Source: Hericium rajendrae
Taxonomy: Eukaryota > Basidiomycota > Agaricomycetes > Russulales > Hericiaceae
Length of the DNA stretch: 64,000 nt
NCBI GenBank assembly: GCA_033439255.1
Contig: CM065883.1
Span: 2,046,001 to 2,110,000, forward strand
Reading direction: 5' to 3'
Positions 10,987 to 20,624 of the stretch are shown in pieces. The translations under genes were made by a program, and so were the position numbers. The notes beneath the pieces were generated by a model that had not been told where the DNA came from, searched no databases, and saw only the letters and a list, made by a program, of their open reading frames with translations. The first letter of the stretch is position 1. Each line of letters opens with the position of its first letter.

Positions 10987-12076
10987 TTATTCCGGTGTCG
11001 AATTTAACGAAGTCGTGCCAGAAGGCATGGCGTCGCCATCTGGCCAGAACCCATTGCCAGCTAAGATTCCTCCCCTCTCGAGCTCTGCGACGCGAAGCGA
11101 AAACATTCTGTAGCCCATGCTTTCGGGAGGATCTGGCTCGAGAGCCAGCCTTTTCGTCAAATACGGCAGAGGCTCGGACAGTTGGGGAGTGTTCGGGACG
11201 TTTGCTCTCATCCGAACATCCGAGTCGTCGATGGGTATGAGTTTCTGCTGCTTCGAGGGCCGCAAATCGTCGAAAGGGATGTCAACTTCGGGGTTTTCCT
11301 CGTCTGCATCAGCCTGCTTTAATTGACTCCATTTGCGGGTGATTCCCTGAGACGCTGCTTGGCTCGACGTGGGACTTGCTCGTTTTCGACCGTTCGTGGG
11401 TGGTGTTATGATGCAATTTGACGAGCACTGCGCTGGATAATCTAAAATCCGAGGAGCCCGAGTGGTTGTATGCTGAAAGGGTATTGATAATGGCTTGATG
11501 ACTTCCGAGAGAAGTACAACTTCATCAAGCAAGTCTGAATGCGAGGTCTCCAGATGGTCAACTAGTGACGGCATCCTCGTAAACTCCTCCAAGCTTTGAC
11601 AACCTGTGTGATCCAAGTTAGAGACAAATGACCGGGAAAATTGGAATTTGCATACATTTGATTGGACATAGAAGGAAGATACGACTCAAATGGCTTAGCT
11701 TTACGTGATCAAAGAGGGTCTCCAATGATCCATGATGGCGGCCTGAACATCGAAAAATTCCACAGTAAAAGCTTGTCTGCTGTGCACATGTTAGTCTGGA
11801 GCCTCTGTAGCCAATCATAACACTACCTCTTGTTGTCTTTTCCTGCAATGCAAGTACTGATGCTGAAGTCAGGAAAAGATATTTCATTCATTCTCAGCTT
11901 GGTGCAGACATCCTATTTCGCGATTCGCGGACGAAAAATACACATACCTGTCGAAGCGTACTCCAGCTGTTCAAGACCAAGGAGCAGTTTTCCCAGTCGC
12001 ATTTGACAGGTCGCAGAACCTGCTGCGCGAGCTCTATGTACTTGTCTCTTGTGAGCTTGACAGCTTGCGGATGCAT
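10987..12076 (-). CDS. C2H2-like zinc-finger protein, probable transcription regulator
   Basis: A likely start is ATG 12076 (MHPQAVKLTRDKY). Exon 1 (12076-11948) carries CDWENC, a C-x4-C knuckle. A later exon ending near 11653 gives YCGIFRCSGRHHGS ... LFDHVKLSH, a second C-x4-C ... H-x5-H unit, then CPIKC. After an intron (about 11652-11604) follows CQSLEEFTRM ... LVDHLETSH. So three zinc-finger-like units lie in tandem, with C-x4-C spacing common in basidiomycete regulators. The C-terminal 190 residues are Ser/Thr-rich with a basic stretch (NGRKRASPTSS) and end near a leucine-rich LRVAELERGG. Exon boundaries between 11948 and 11790 are uncertain. Target genes are unknown. Confidence 0.55.
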
Positions 12077-12455
12077 AGGGTTGGCAGAGAGCGATGGACA
12101 TCTACAGAGGATACATGGCCACGTCCGCGTCGACGTCGACAACGCCGGGTCGCGACTTGCACTCGCGTCGCGCAAAGCAATTAGGTATCGTGCGAAAGTT
12201 CCTTGAACCCACAAGAAGACCTCTCATTAGAGCCCCTAAACATTTTCATTCTTTGATCATACACTCATCACGACAGTATCTACGTATTTCGACTACGAAT
12301 CACCTAATTACGCTAAGGAATGATATCGATAATCTGGCTTATTTGCATCTGTAGTGTTTATGCAGAGAGGCTGACAGTAGCGATGGGCCCAACCAACTTT
12401 TGATACCGCTAAGCTTCTTGCACTACTAGTAGTGAACAAGACCCGGCCATAGACA
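12077..12455. other. intergenic gap upstream of the zinc-finger gene
   Basis: A gap of about 380 bp. The open frames extend from the zinc-finger exon without an ATG. I see no independent gene or repeat. Confidence 0.4.
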
Positions 12456-12996
12456 TCATTTTTCCGCTGGTCCCGTACCCTCAGCTCCCGCGCGAAGGTA
12501 AGTTAGAAAGTCTTGTAGACGACGGCGGAGCTTCTTCACGAGCTCGTCGTCATCTGCTGACGGAGGTGGCTTCGCAATCGTAAGCGATGCTGAGGGCATC
12601 TTTACGGTCAAGATGCGATGGATACACTTACCAACTGATCCAGAAGGTACTTCATTTGCATGTTAACATCAATGACAAGGTCCAAGGAATATCAGACAGG
12701 CATAATGTGGACATTTACCTCGGCTTCATCTATGGTCTATGTTGACAAGCTGTTAGCTCTCCTTACTACAGTCATTGCTTCATGCATACTCACTAAGACA
12801 ATCGGTCCCCTGCGTGCGGATTCAGCTCAGCATCGACAAATGTGTGTCACGACTAACCTATTCATGATTTACGCTGAAATTTCGGGATGCCCTCCTAAGG
12901 TGAACGGGGTTTTAGTCGAAGGTGTCGACGTCTGGCCAATCAGCGCGATTAATCAGCGGCAACTACATACTTGGTAGGATCGATCCGACAACGTCA
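12456..12996 (-). CDS. small multi-exon hypothetical protein, model incomplete
   Basis: The clearest part is the 3' end. An exon encoding MPSASLTIAKPPPSADDDE and a basic/leucine helix (ELVKKLRRRLQDFLTYL) ends at TGA 12458-12456. It is preceded by an 18-nt exon, YLLDQL, bounded by consensus splice sites. Further upstream, an ATG at 12996 (MTLSDRSYQ) is followed directly by a strong GTATGT donor. Another open stretch gives TSTPSTKTPFTLGGHPEIS. I could not find one splice chain that keeps frame through 12760-12860, so the middle is unresolved. The likely product is a soluble protein of roughly 100 residues with a C-terminal helix. The family is not recognised. Confidence 0.35.
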
Positions 12997-13294
12997 TAGT
13001 TATGTCCGGGCCGTGCGATCCGTCTTCTTGTTACCCGCATTGACTCGCAGGACTCTCAAGATCTCAACTCTGGACGCATGATCCCAGTAAGTATTGTTTG
13101 TGATCCTGATCGTGGTCAGGCTGTGTAGCGGTATGTATAGGAAGATGAGTTCCTGAACGTTGCCAGGTCATCCGTGTACACCTTCCTCTCTTCACTTTCA
13201 GCCTCAGCCTCTGCCAGGCCCCCATCGATTCGTTACCACCTTCGCGGTGCCTTGAACCCGTAGCGATTTCCACACCACTAGGCCATTGGGTACT
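12997..13294. promoter_or_regulatory. shared upstream region, small gene / phosphomannose isomerase
   Basis: About 300 bp lie between two divergent start codons. C/T-rich runs (CCTCTCTTCACTTTCAGCCTCAGCC near 13182) precede the isomerase ATG. I see no coding signal. Confidence 0.35.
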
Positions 13295-14727
13295 ATGACC
13301 GCCCCGGTCTTCAGAATCTCGCCCACCGTTCAGCAATATGACTGGGGAAAACCTGGAGCGTCTTCGAAGGTTGCCCAACTTGCAAGGGCTGCAGGCATAC
13401 CCAATCTGTCCATCGACGACAATGCGCCGTATGCTGAGGTATGCTTTACCTTCGGCGCATCGAACTTTCGTTATTTAACTTGTACCATAGTTATGGATGG
13501 GTACTCATCCAAAGTCCCCGTCGCGTATTCCTGCCTTGAACGATCAGACTCTTCAAGATTACCTCGCTGCGCACCCCGAGTTCCTGGGAGACGACGTAAT
13601 TAAGAACTTCGATGCTGGCAATGGGAACCTCCCATTCCTTCTCAAGATCCTGGCTATCCAGAAAGCACTTAGTATTCAGAGCCATCCGGACAAGGCTACG
13701 GCTGAGAAGCTTTACGCAGAGCAGCCCGATATATACAAAGGTACGCTCGTCATGACTTTGGAAAATATTCTCCTAAGCATCTTCGAAGATCCCAATCACA
13801 AGCCCGAGATGGCCGTCGCGTTAACGCCCTTTACCGCACTATGCGGTTTCCTGCCTCTTCCGAATATCGCCAAATTCCTCTCCTTCACGCCAGAATTTGC
13901 GGCCTTGATACCATCAGATATCGTGAAGCGATTCCTCTCCGTGGTGGAGAAAAGCGCTGAGGATCCAGCTGTGAAGATCGCGTTGCGAGATGTGTTTTCA
14001 GCGGTCATGACTGCTCCGGAAGCCGAATTCAAGTTTCAGTTAGCCGCTCTGGTCAAGAGGTACGAAGCTGGGGGCGAGCATGCCGAAGAGAAGATTGTCA
14101 AGCCGCTCGTGCTCACGCTCCAGAGCCAGTTCCCAGGAGATATTGGGATCTTCTGCGCATTCTTGCTGAATTATATTGAGCTCAAACCTGGAGAAGCCAT
14201 CTTTCTCGGCGCTGGCGAGCCACACGCGTACATTTCTGGAGGTGGGTCGCATCGCTCTGTCGGTTTGTTCAGATGATGAATGCCAGATCTCAGATATCGT
14301 CGAGTGCATGGCGAATTCGGATAATGTCATTCGGGCGGGCTTGACACCCAAATTGCGCGACGTGCCGAACCTCGTTTCTACTCTCACATACCTTTCTGCG
14401 CCCAGCACCAAACATTACGTTCAGCCTACCGCTTTCTCGCGTGCCTCCCCTGGACAGTACACTACCCTCTACGATCCACCGATCCCAGAGTTTTCTGTCT
14501 TGCAAACTAGCCTTCCAAATGGCGAGCGAGAGCAGCACAAGGCCGTCAAGGGGCCGAGTATCGCGATCTTGACTGCAGGAAAGGGAGCGGTGGTCTGGGG
14601 AGGAGATGCGAAGGGGGAGTTGGAGATTGCAGAGGGAAATGTCTTCTTCATTGCTGCAGGAGCAGATGTAGAACTCACTGCGAAGGGAGATACAATGGTT
14701 CTGTACCGGGCTTTTGTTGAGGCTTGA
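13295..14727 (+). CDS. PMI40: mannose-6-phosphate isomerase (type I)
   Basis: Zinc enzyme that interconverts fructose-6-phosphate and mannose-6-phosphate, feeding GDP-mannose for glycoproteins, GPI anchors and cell-wall mannans; cytosolic. Exons 13295-13438, 13491-13740, 13789-14241 and 14294-14727 encode 426 residues, the usual size. N-terminal YDWGKPGASSKVAQLA, then LWMGTHPKSPS, the zinc-site region KALSIQSHPDK, KPEMAVALTPF, and the second metal/active-site region GEAIFLGAGEPHAYISGD, followed by ECMANSDNVIRAGLTPK, the family's most conserved motif. The first in-frame ATG is 13295 (MTAPVFRISP). All introns are 49-52 bp and phase-consistent. Confidence 0.97.
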
Positions 14728-14920
14728 TGTTAAATATCGGATGTCACAGTATATGTACGTTAGAAATGACCAGACGTCTTTGTAGAATTACTTGTTTATT
14801 CATTCTGTTTGGCGGCGCCATATATGAGACCGCAGCGCCCGCCAGGTGGGTCTGAAAATGTTATATAAGGTGTTTTCCATAAGATACAATTGATACATCG
14901 GTGAGTCCATGGGATGGGCG

Positions 14921-15691
14921 TTAACCCATCACGCTTTTCATTGCGACAGAGCTGGATACAACTCTGTCAATCACCTCCCGCTCTCGAATTATGTCCTTTC
15001 CCGCGCCCCTTATACACGGCTCGCAGTTCAGTTTGTGGTACTGTATATGGGGCTCGAGTCAGTGATTTTGTCATGGGAGTTCATGAAGAAATGAGCTACC
15101 TTCTTGATCGCCGACCAATCGGTCAGGGAGGCAAGATTGTCCAGAGGCGAAATGGTGCCATTTGTGACAATCTGCATCTTCCCCTCGACTTCTGCAACAT
15201 CTGGAGAAGCTATTCGGACGACGATTAGAGATGTACTCGTGTCAGAGACACCATATCGACGGATTGCTTCTGATATCTGTCACAATCATGAGTAGGGTCA
15301 GCGTTATGGATTCGGTGGACTCACATTATTGCTTGGGTTAAGAGCCCATAATATCTCAGAGTGGACGGTTTTGGTGCGAAGCAAACCCTGCACATCCGCC
15401 AGAATAGCTTGATAAATGGCCGTCTGCAAGTGAAGTCTGCTCGTAATCTAGAAGACATAGTTTGCTATAGGGTAATCCTGCATCTGTTATTTCTCGTGGG
15501 CGGCTTACCAGACGAGCGTCAATGAAGGCAAAGTTTACCGCTTCGCGTGCCGCATTGCGGCCGGGCCCTTCGAGTGTGCTAGCTCGTACAATGCTTGCAC
15601 GCAGATCCTTTGCATTTTTTACGTCTGTGAACAGAGCAACGTGCACAACCGAAGACCATGGTGGGAAGTGAGGATAAGCGTATGTTTCCAT
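14921..15691 (-). CDS. CGI121: EKC/KEOPS complex subunit Cgi121 (TPRKB)
   Basis: Regulatory subunit of KEOPS, which makes the universal t6A37 modification of ANN-decoding tRNAs and influences telomeres; binds the Bud32 kinase. Exons 15691-15509, 15447-15325, 15276-15100 and 15040-14921 give 200 residues. The start METYAYPHFPPW is the standard family start. HVALFTDVKNAKDLR, AFIDARLITSRLHLQTAIYQA, HSEILWALNPSNNISEAIRRYG and the C-terminal region LTDWSAIKK-YHKLN match Cgi121/TPRKB. The final exon adds about 35 residues beyond YHKLN, which is long for the family but open and in frame. It is transcribed head-to-head with the PDI-type gene. Confidence 0.92.
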
Positions 15692-15838
15692 GATGGGTTT
15701 TCCCACGATTGCACGATCCATCCTTGACTGATGTGGTGACGCGGTCGTCTGAACACTGAACTGGCTATACCTTCCTTCGCTTTTCTGGACTATCATCGTT
15801 ACCCATAAATTTGTAGCTCGCGAGCGCGCACCGCAACC
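15692..15838. promoter_or_regulatory. compact bidirectional promoter, CGI121 / PDI-type gene
   Basis: Only 147 bp separate two divergent ATGs, so the core promoters must overlap or abut. No TATA box is evident, which fits a constitutively expressed housekeeping pair. Confidence 0.5.
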
Positions 15839-17972
15839 ATGAGGCTATGGCCATCGGCTTACTTGAGGCGGGCTCCTTACATTGCCTGGCTGGCTCTTGC
15901 CGCGCTTGCTGTGCCAGTAGAGTCGGAAGCGTCGAGTCTGACGCCTGACAATTTCAAAGACACAGTTTCAGAGGGCTATTGGTGCGAGTCAACTCTTTCA
16001 GCCGACCCAGCGAAGCCAGCATATACTCATTGCAGAGCTTTGGTGGCCAGGTTTATAGAACACTTCTCGCCCTGGTGTGGACACTGCCGCGCTTTCGCGC
16101 CTCTTTGGAACGAGCTCGTAGCTGACTATGAAGGGTCCTCGATACATCTCGCGGCAGTGAACTGTGCCGTACATGGAGGTGCGCTACTCAATTCAAGGTA
16201 TCCGTAACTGTCCCCATTGGTCTAATATCTGTTTTCCAGACCTTTGCACAGAAAACGGCGTACAAGGTTATCCTCAGCTCAACCTATACCACGATGGAAA
16301 ACTATTAGAACAGTTCAAGGGGATTCGAGATCGGGAACGCATTACTAAATTCATCACAAAGCATACCTCATCCACTTTACCCTCCATCTCCGCGCCCGCT
16401 GCATCACCCATCACATCCACCACAGCCCAAGAGGCGGTCTCCACCGAGCCTGAACCATTGGCAGACATCAATCCAAATGGAGAAGTGTTGAAATTGACAT
16501 CAGCGACATTTCCGACAGCTGCAGCAGAAGGCACCTTGTTTGTCAAGTTTTTCGCGCCATGGTATGTCTAGTATCATCCGACCTTGTGTGATCACTTATC
16601 TTTTCAAAATAATGTAGGTGCGGTCACTGCAAGAAGCTTGCCCCCATTTGGACCCAACTTGCTAAGCGACTGCAGAATAAAGTGACTGTGGCCGAGGTCG
16701 ACTGCGAAGAACACAAGGCATTGTGCAAGGCCCAGGGAATCACTGGATTCCCAATGCTATTTTTCTACACAACTGGGGATTCGAAGACGGAATATACCGG
16801 AAGCAGGAAACTAGAGGCAATGAAGAAGTGGGTAGAGAATGCCGTCAAGCCGTGAGTCTACTCGTATAATACTTATTGCTCTTGTCCCTCATGAGATTGT
16901 AGGAGCATCCAAGAGCTGGGGTCTACGGATCTGGAATCCGTTGTGCGAGAAAATCCCGTTATCTATCTCTTCGTGCACCAGCCAGGAGATTCCAATCTTT
17001 TGGTACGCCGCTTTATGTGCGCCGGTCCACTAGGGTCTTAATACTAATTGCTCATATGCAGAGCGGCTTGAGTCGCGCGGCGCGCCCTCTCCTGGGAAGT
17101 CCGCCTATATTTACGACTACCTCGACGTCGATTTTGTCGCTTCCTCCGTCGAATTTACCTGTTCTTGTCGCGTTGAAGGACGATGATTGGCACCTACCGA
17201 GTTCCACACTTCACTTTTCAGCAGAGACATCTCAAGCAGAACTCAGTCAATGGCTTTTTGATAACAGACTACCCTCCGCCTTGGAACTTAGCGACGGCAC
17301 GTTCCAGGAAGTCATGAATGCACCTAATCGACCTTTGGTTGTGTTGACAGCTGTTCCCGCTGAAGGATCAAAGCGTGATAGTTTGGTCAACGACATACGT
17401 AGCATTGCGCTGGCCTGGCGCCATCGGGGAAAGACTGGGCACGAACGACCCGTTGTATTCGTATGGATGGACGCGGATCGGTGGTCTAAATGGTTGAAGA
17501 ACATGTATGGGATTGATGGAAGTGGCCAAGTCGTCATTGCCGATCACGGTGTAAGTAAAAATATTTCTGTCATAGATTTCACATTACTAATTCTGTGAGT
17601 GCAGAAATTGTTGTACTACGATACGGAATCGTCAGGGCAGAAGGTAGAACTTCGGTCGGAAAGCATCTTCCCAGCTCTGGAAAGCGCTTTCATGGGCAAA
17701 GGTGCCAAGCATTCCGAGAATGTAGCGGAGCGCATGGCCAGAGTACGTATTCTTTATTTCCAGTCGATGGACCTTTATTGATCAGTGGGCTTCAGTACCT
17801 GAACGCGAAGATGGTTTCGCTGGAGGCATGGATAACGACACACAAAATGACAGTTGCCATGATCCTTGTTCTGGGAATCATTGGCGCGTTCTTGGGTGTG
17901 AGAAAGCTCCTCGCTGACGATGATGCGGCATATTACAACCATGCCAATGGGAAGCAGGGCCGTCTAGACTAG
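15839..17972 (+). CDS. membrane-anchored protein disulfide isomerase, two thioredoxin domains
   Basis: Predicted ER oxidoreductase, TMX3/Mpd-like. N-terminal signal peptide (hydrophobic YIAWLALAALAVPVES). First thioredoxin domain with SPWCGHCRAF and VQGYPQLNLY; a Ser/Thr/Pro linker; a second domain with APWCGHCKKLAP and ITGFPMLFFY. Both CGHC active sites and the cis-prolines are present. A thioredoxin-like region without active site follows (about 16905-17700). Near the C-terminus one transmembrane helix (MTVAMILVLGIIGAFLGV, about 17850-17905) is followed by a short cytosolic tail ending KQGRLD. At least seven introns. The first (about 69 bp, ending before FIEHFSPWCGHC) is stop-free and a multiple of three, so its retention would be silent in frame. 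No KDEL-type tail; retention presumably uses the membrane anchor. Confidence 0.88.
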
Positions 17973-18266
17973 TGTCACTTGCCATGTATTCATAATTTAT
18001 TGTCCCATGTTTTCTATTTGCTGGCTTCATTACTTTCATTCGGTGCTTTGCGCCGAAATTAATCCTCGTAAGCTTTATGAGTTGTGACATAGCTGATGAT
18101 GTGGACAAAGTGGCAAACAGTCGTCATTTATAGAGGTAGAGGCTACAAGAAGGGGAGTATGAACTAGAGGGAAAGCGAGCGAATTATGGAATCCAAGCTC
18201 TCAATCACTCTGGTCCATTCAGGAGACACACCGAGCTGACTAAATCCCGAGAGGTCGGCCGACAAC

Positions 18267-19729
18267 TCACAAGCACTGTGCACGTATTCAGATTTGGGAA
18301 TATCATATGATATGACTGAGCATACCTGTGAGTAATAAGGCCCAGAGCTTTGGCACGTTGAGCCGGAGGCGCAAACCGTTGGACCCGCCCAACCTTGGCC
18401 TCCACATTGTCCGTACTTTGTCTGAGTCGCACCAGCTGCCGTTGAGGTGGGTGTTCCGGCGGAGCTACTGCCAGGGGCGCTGGTGGGTGGGCTCCCTCCG
18501 GCCGAGGTAGTGGGAGAGCTAGGAGGAGGAGCGCTTGCAGATCCAGCAGGTGCTGTGGGAACCGTCGATGGCTGATCCGCCGTGTCCCAGGTTGCGGTTG
18601 TGGGCCAGGGTGTGGTGGCGACGGCGGGAGAAGTGGTCGCATAGGGAGTAGGTCCAGGAACTAAAGGAGGCATTTTCAGAAATGTACGAGACGGATCTCT
18701 AGAATTGCGCTTACTAGTGTAAGCAGTCAAAGACTGATAGATGTTAATTAGGATACCGGGGTCCTGAGCTGTGGATGGGGTATAAGTTACGAAGCTCTAT
18801 AACGGCCGAACTACTGGGCTGACCTCCGTAGGCACCAGGAATCTTAACGGTATCTGGGTCTGCTGTTCCGGAGCCGCCGACGTTGACTTGGAAGCATGAC
18901 ATATAGAATCTGGTGTGCGCATGTTAACTTCGAGTGGGTGTCATAAATATAAATCTACTAACTGGGCACCACCGACAGAGCTCGCAACGTGAAGGGCAAT
19001 GACTTCCGCCCTCAAGAGGTACTGACCTGGGGCGACGTCTGGGATTGTGAAAGTGTAATGACCGCAGTTGTCCTTCAGTAAGTTCAGCGACATTGTTCTT
19101 CAATATGATATAAGACAAGACTTACATTCAAAACTTCCGTTGCCCAGTAATCCGGGTTGTCAGACGGCAGCCCCATCTCATTTATTTTGAACCACGAGGC
19201 ATCTGATCCGACGGCCGTAGTGGCATCGGACACTTTGGCCATGTAGATCTAAAAAAAATCTGTTTAAGTGCCACGCTTGCATTGAGATATGTGGGGCGAA
19301 AATCACGTTAATTGGGCCATAGTGGTCTCCCCCAATTGCCTCATTTGCGCAGCTGCGATCATCTGGCTGCTGGTGCATCTCAACCGTGACACTGTCGCCG
19401 GCTTAAACAAAGATTCAAGTTCAGTTTCCTGTATGCTTGACATCATGGACTGCCCAGAGGACTTACGTTGAATCGAGCAAAGCCCTCCAGACGACGACGA
19501 ACCTGCATTACATGCGAGATCCTAAAACTGATATGAGCAGGACGTCAGATGGACAGGGAGAAGTAGCACGAACCGTAGTGGTGACCGAAGTTACTGGAGA
19601 ATTGCTCGCAGGAAGGCGCACGCAGAAATTGCCTTGATCCACGCCGTTCACCCACATTTCTTGGAAGGTGGCATGGGCCGAGGCAGATACCGCTAACGAC
19701 GCCGCAAGCAAGATAGCCTTGGCGAACAT
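18267..19729 (-). CDS. AA9 lytic polysaccharide monooxygenase with C-terminal CBM1
   Basis: Secreted copper enzyme (formerly GH61) that oxidatively cleaves cellulose or related glucans. ATG 19729 starts a signal peptide ([18 protein letters not shown]) whose cleavage leaves His1 ([11 protein letters not shown]), half of the copper histidine brace. Further landmarks are [56 protein letters not shown] and [12 protein letters not shown], which carries the axial tyrosine. A long Ser/Thr/Pro linker leads to a CBM1 cellulose-binding module ([15 protein letters not shown] ... [10 protein letters not shown]). The last exon is only nine nucleotides (18275-18267), coding Cys-Leu-stop, and supplies the final CBM1 cysteine after an intron. 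The gene has many short introns. It is presumably induced on cellulose and repressed by glucose, as family members are. Confidence 0.93.
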
Positions 19730-20624
19730 GTTGCAAACAGAAGCTTGTAAAGCGCAAGAAGGGCTAATTGAGCTTGATGTGCTGAGATATGCCAAGCATC
19801 CGACTTATATACTATTCCATGGATACATCCTGTCTAGCTTCACCGACAGGGCATCAGACACACGACGTCGCATCCGTGAATTCTCCAGATGTATGCCATA
19901 GTCAATCAAGCTATACCCCGTGAACAAGACATATCACTGAAACAGCGTGTTTAGCGGAACCTGAAGCGAGGATTTACCGTGGCGGCTGGCTGTAGAACTC
20001 ACCCGGTCACTGACTTGCCGTTGAACATCCGAAATCTTGACGGGACCAACACAAACGCGGAGATTTTGACTCCATACCGTGGGCAAGCGCGAAGGTACAG
20101 GCGGAATGTCGGCTCGACCAGTTGATCTTGTGATAAGAAGCCTCAATACTCCTGACATAGAGAACAGACGAAGAACGTATTCATCTGAGTCGGGGTAGCA
20201 CGAGAATCAGAAAGAGCATAAAGCCTCATACTACCCACCTGCAGAGCTAGTTCCGAATCTTTGCCCGTCGACGATAAACTGGTGACCGAGTCTCTAGAAC
20301 ACAAAGAGGCAGGGAGAGTTGTGTATAGACGTCGATGAAGTTGTCGTAGTGTACCGCAAATGAATTCCGCGTCCAGAAATGCACCAAATTCTGCGATATA
20401 TTGTGAGAGATCCTAGGAATCCGGATCATCTAATAAATACTGTCGGAAGATGCTCGTAATCAGTTGTAATATACAGGGCTTTAGCAGTCTACTATAAGAT
20501 ACATTTTAGTTGCGCTAGGCTGGATGGGTAGATAGAAGTCAATAAGCAAGAAACTAAGGTATACTGCGTCCGAAGCCAGCGGAAACATGGGATGAGAGGC
20601 ACCTACGCCATGCGCTATGCTGCT
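19730..20624. other. intergenic region upstream of the AA9 gene
   Basis: 895 bp. The segment just upstream of the AA9 start holds a TATATA-like motif (TTATATACTATT, 19804-19815) about 80 bp before the ATG, a plausible core promoter. The rest has short frames only, with no recognisable gene. Confidence 0.45.

Noticed and set aside
13286-13294. Upstream in-frame extension of phosphomannose isomerase
   Set aside because: The codon at 13286 is TTG, not ATG. The first ATG (13295) gives the normal family N-terminus.
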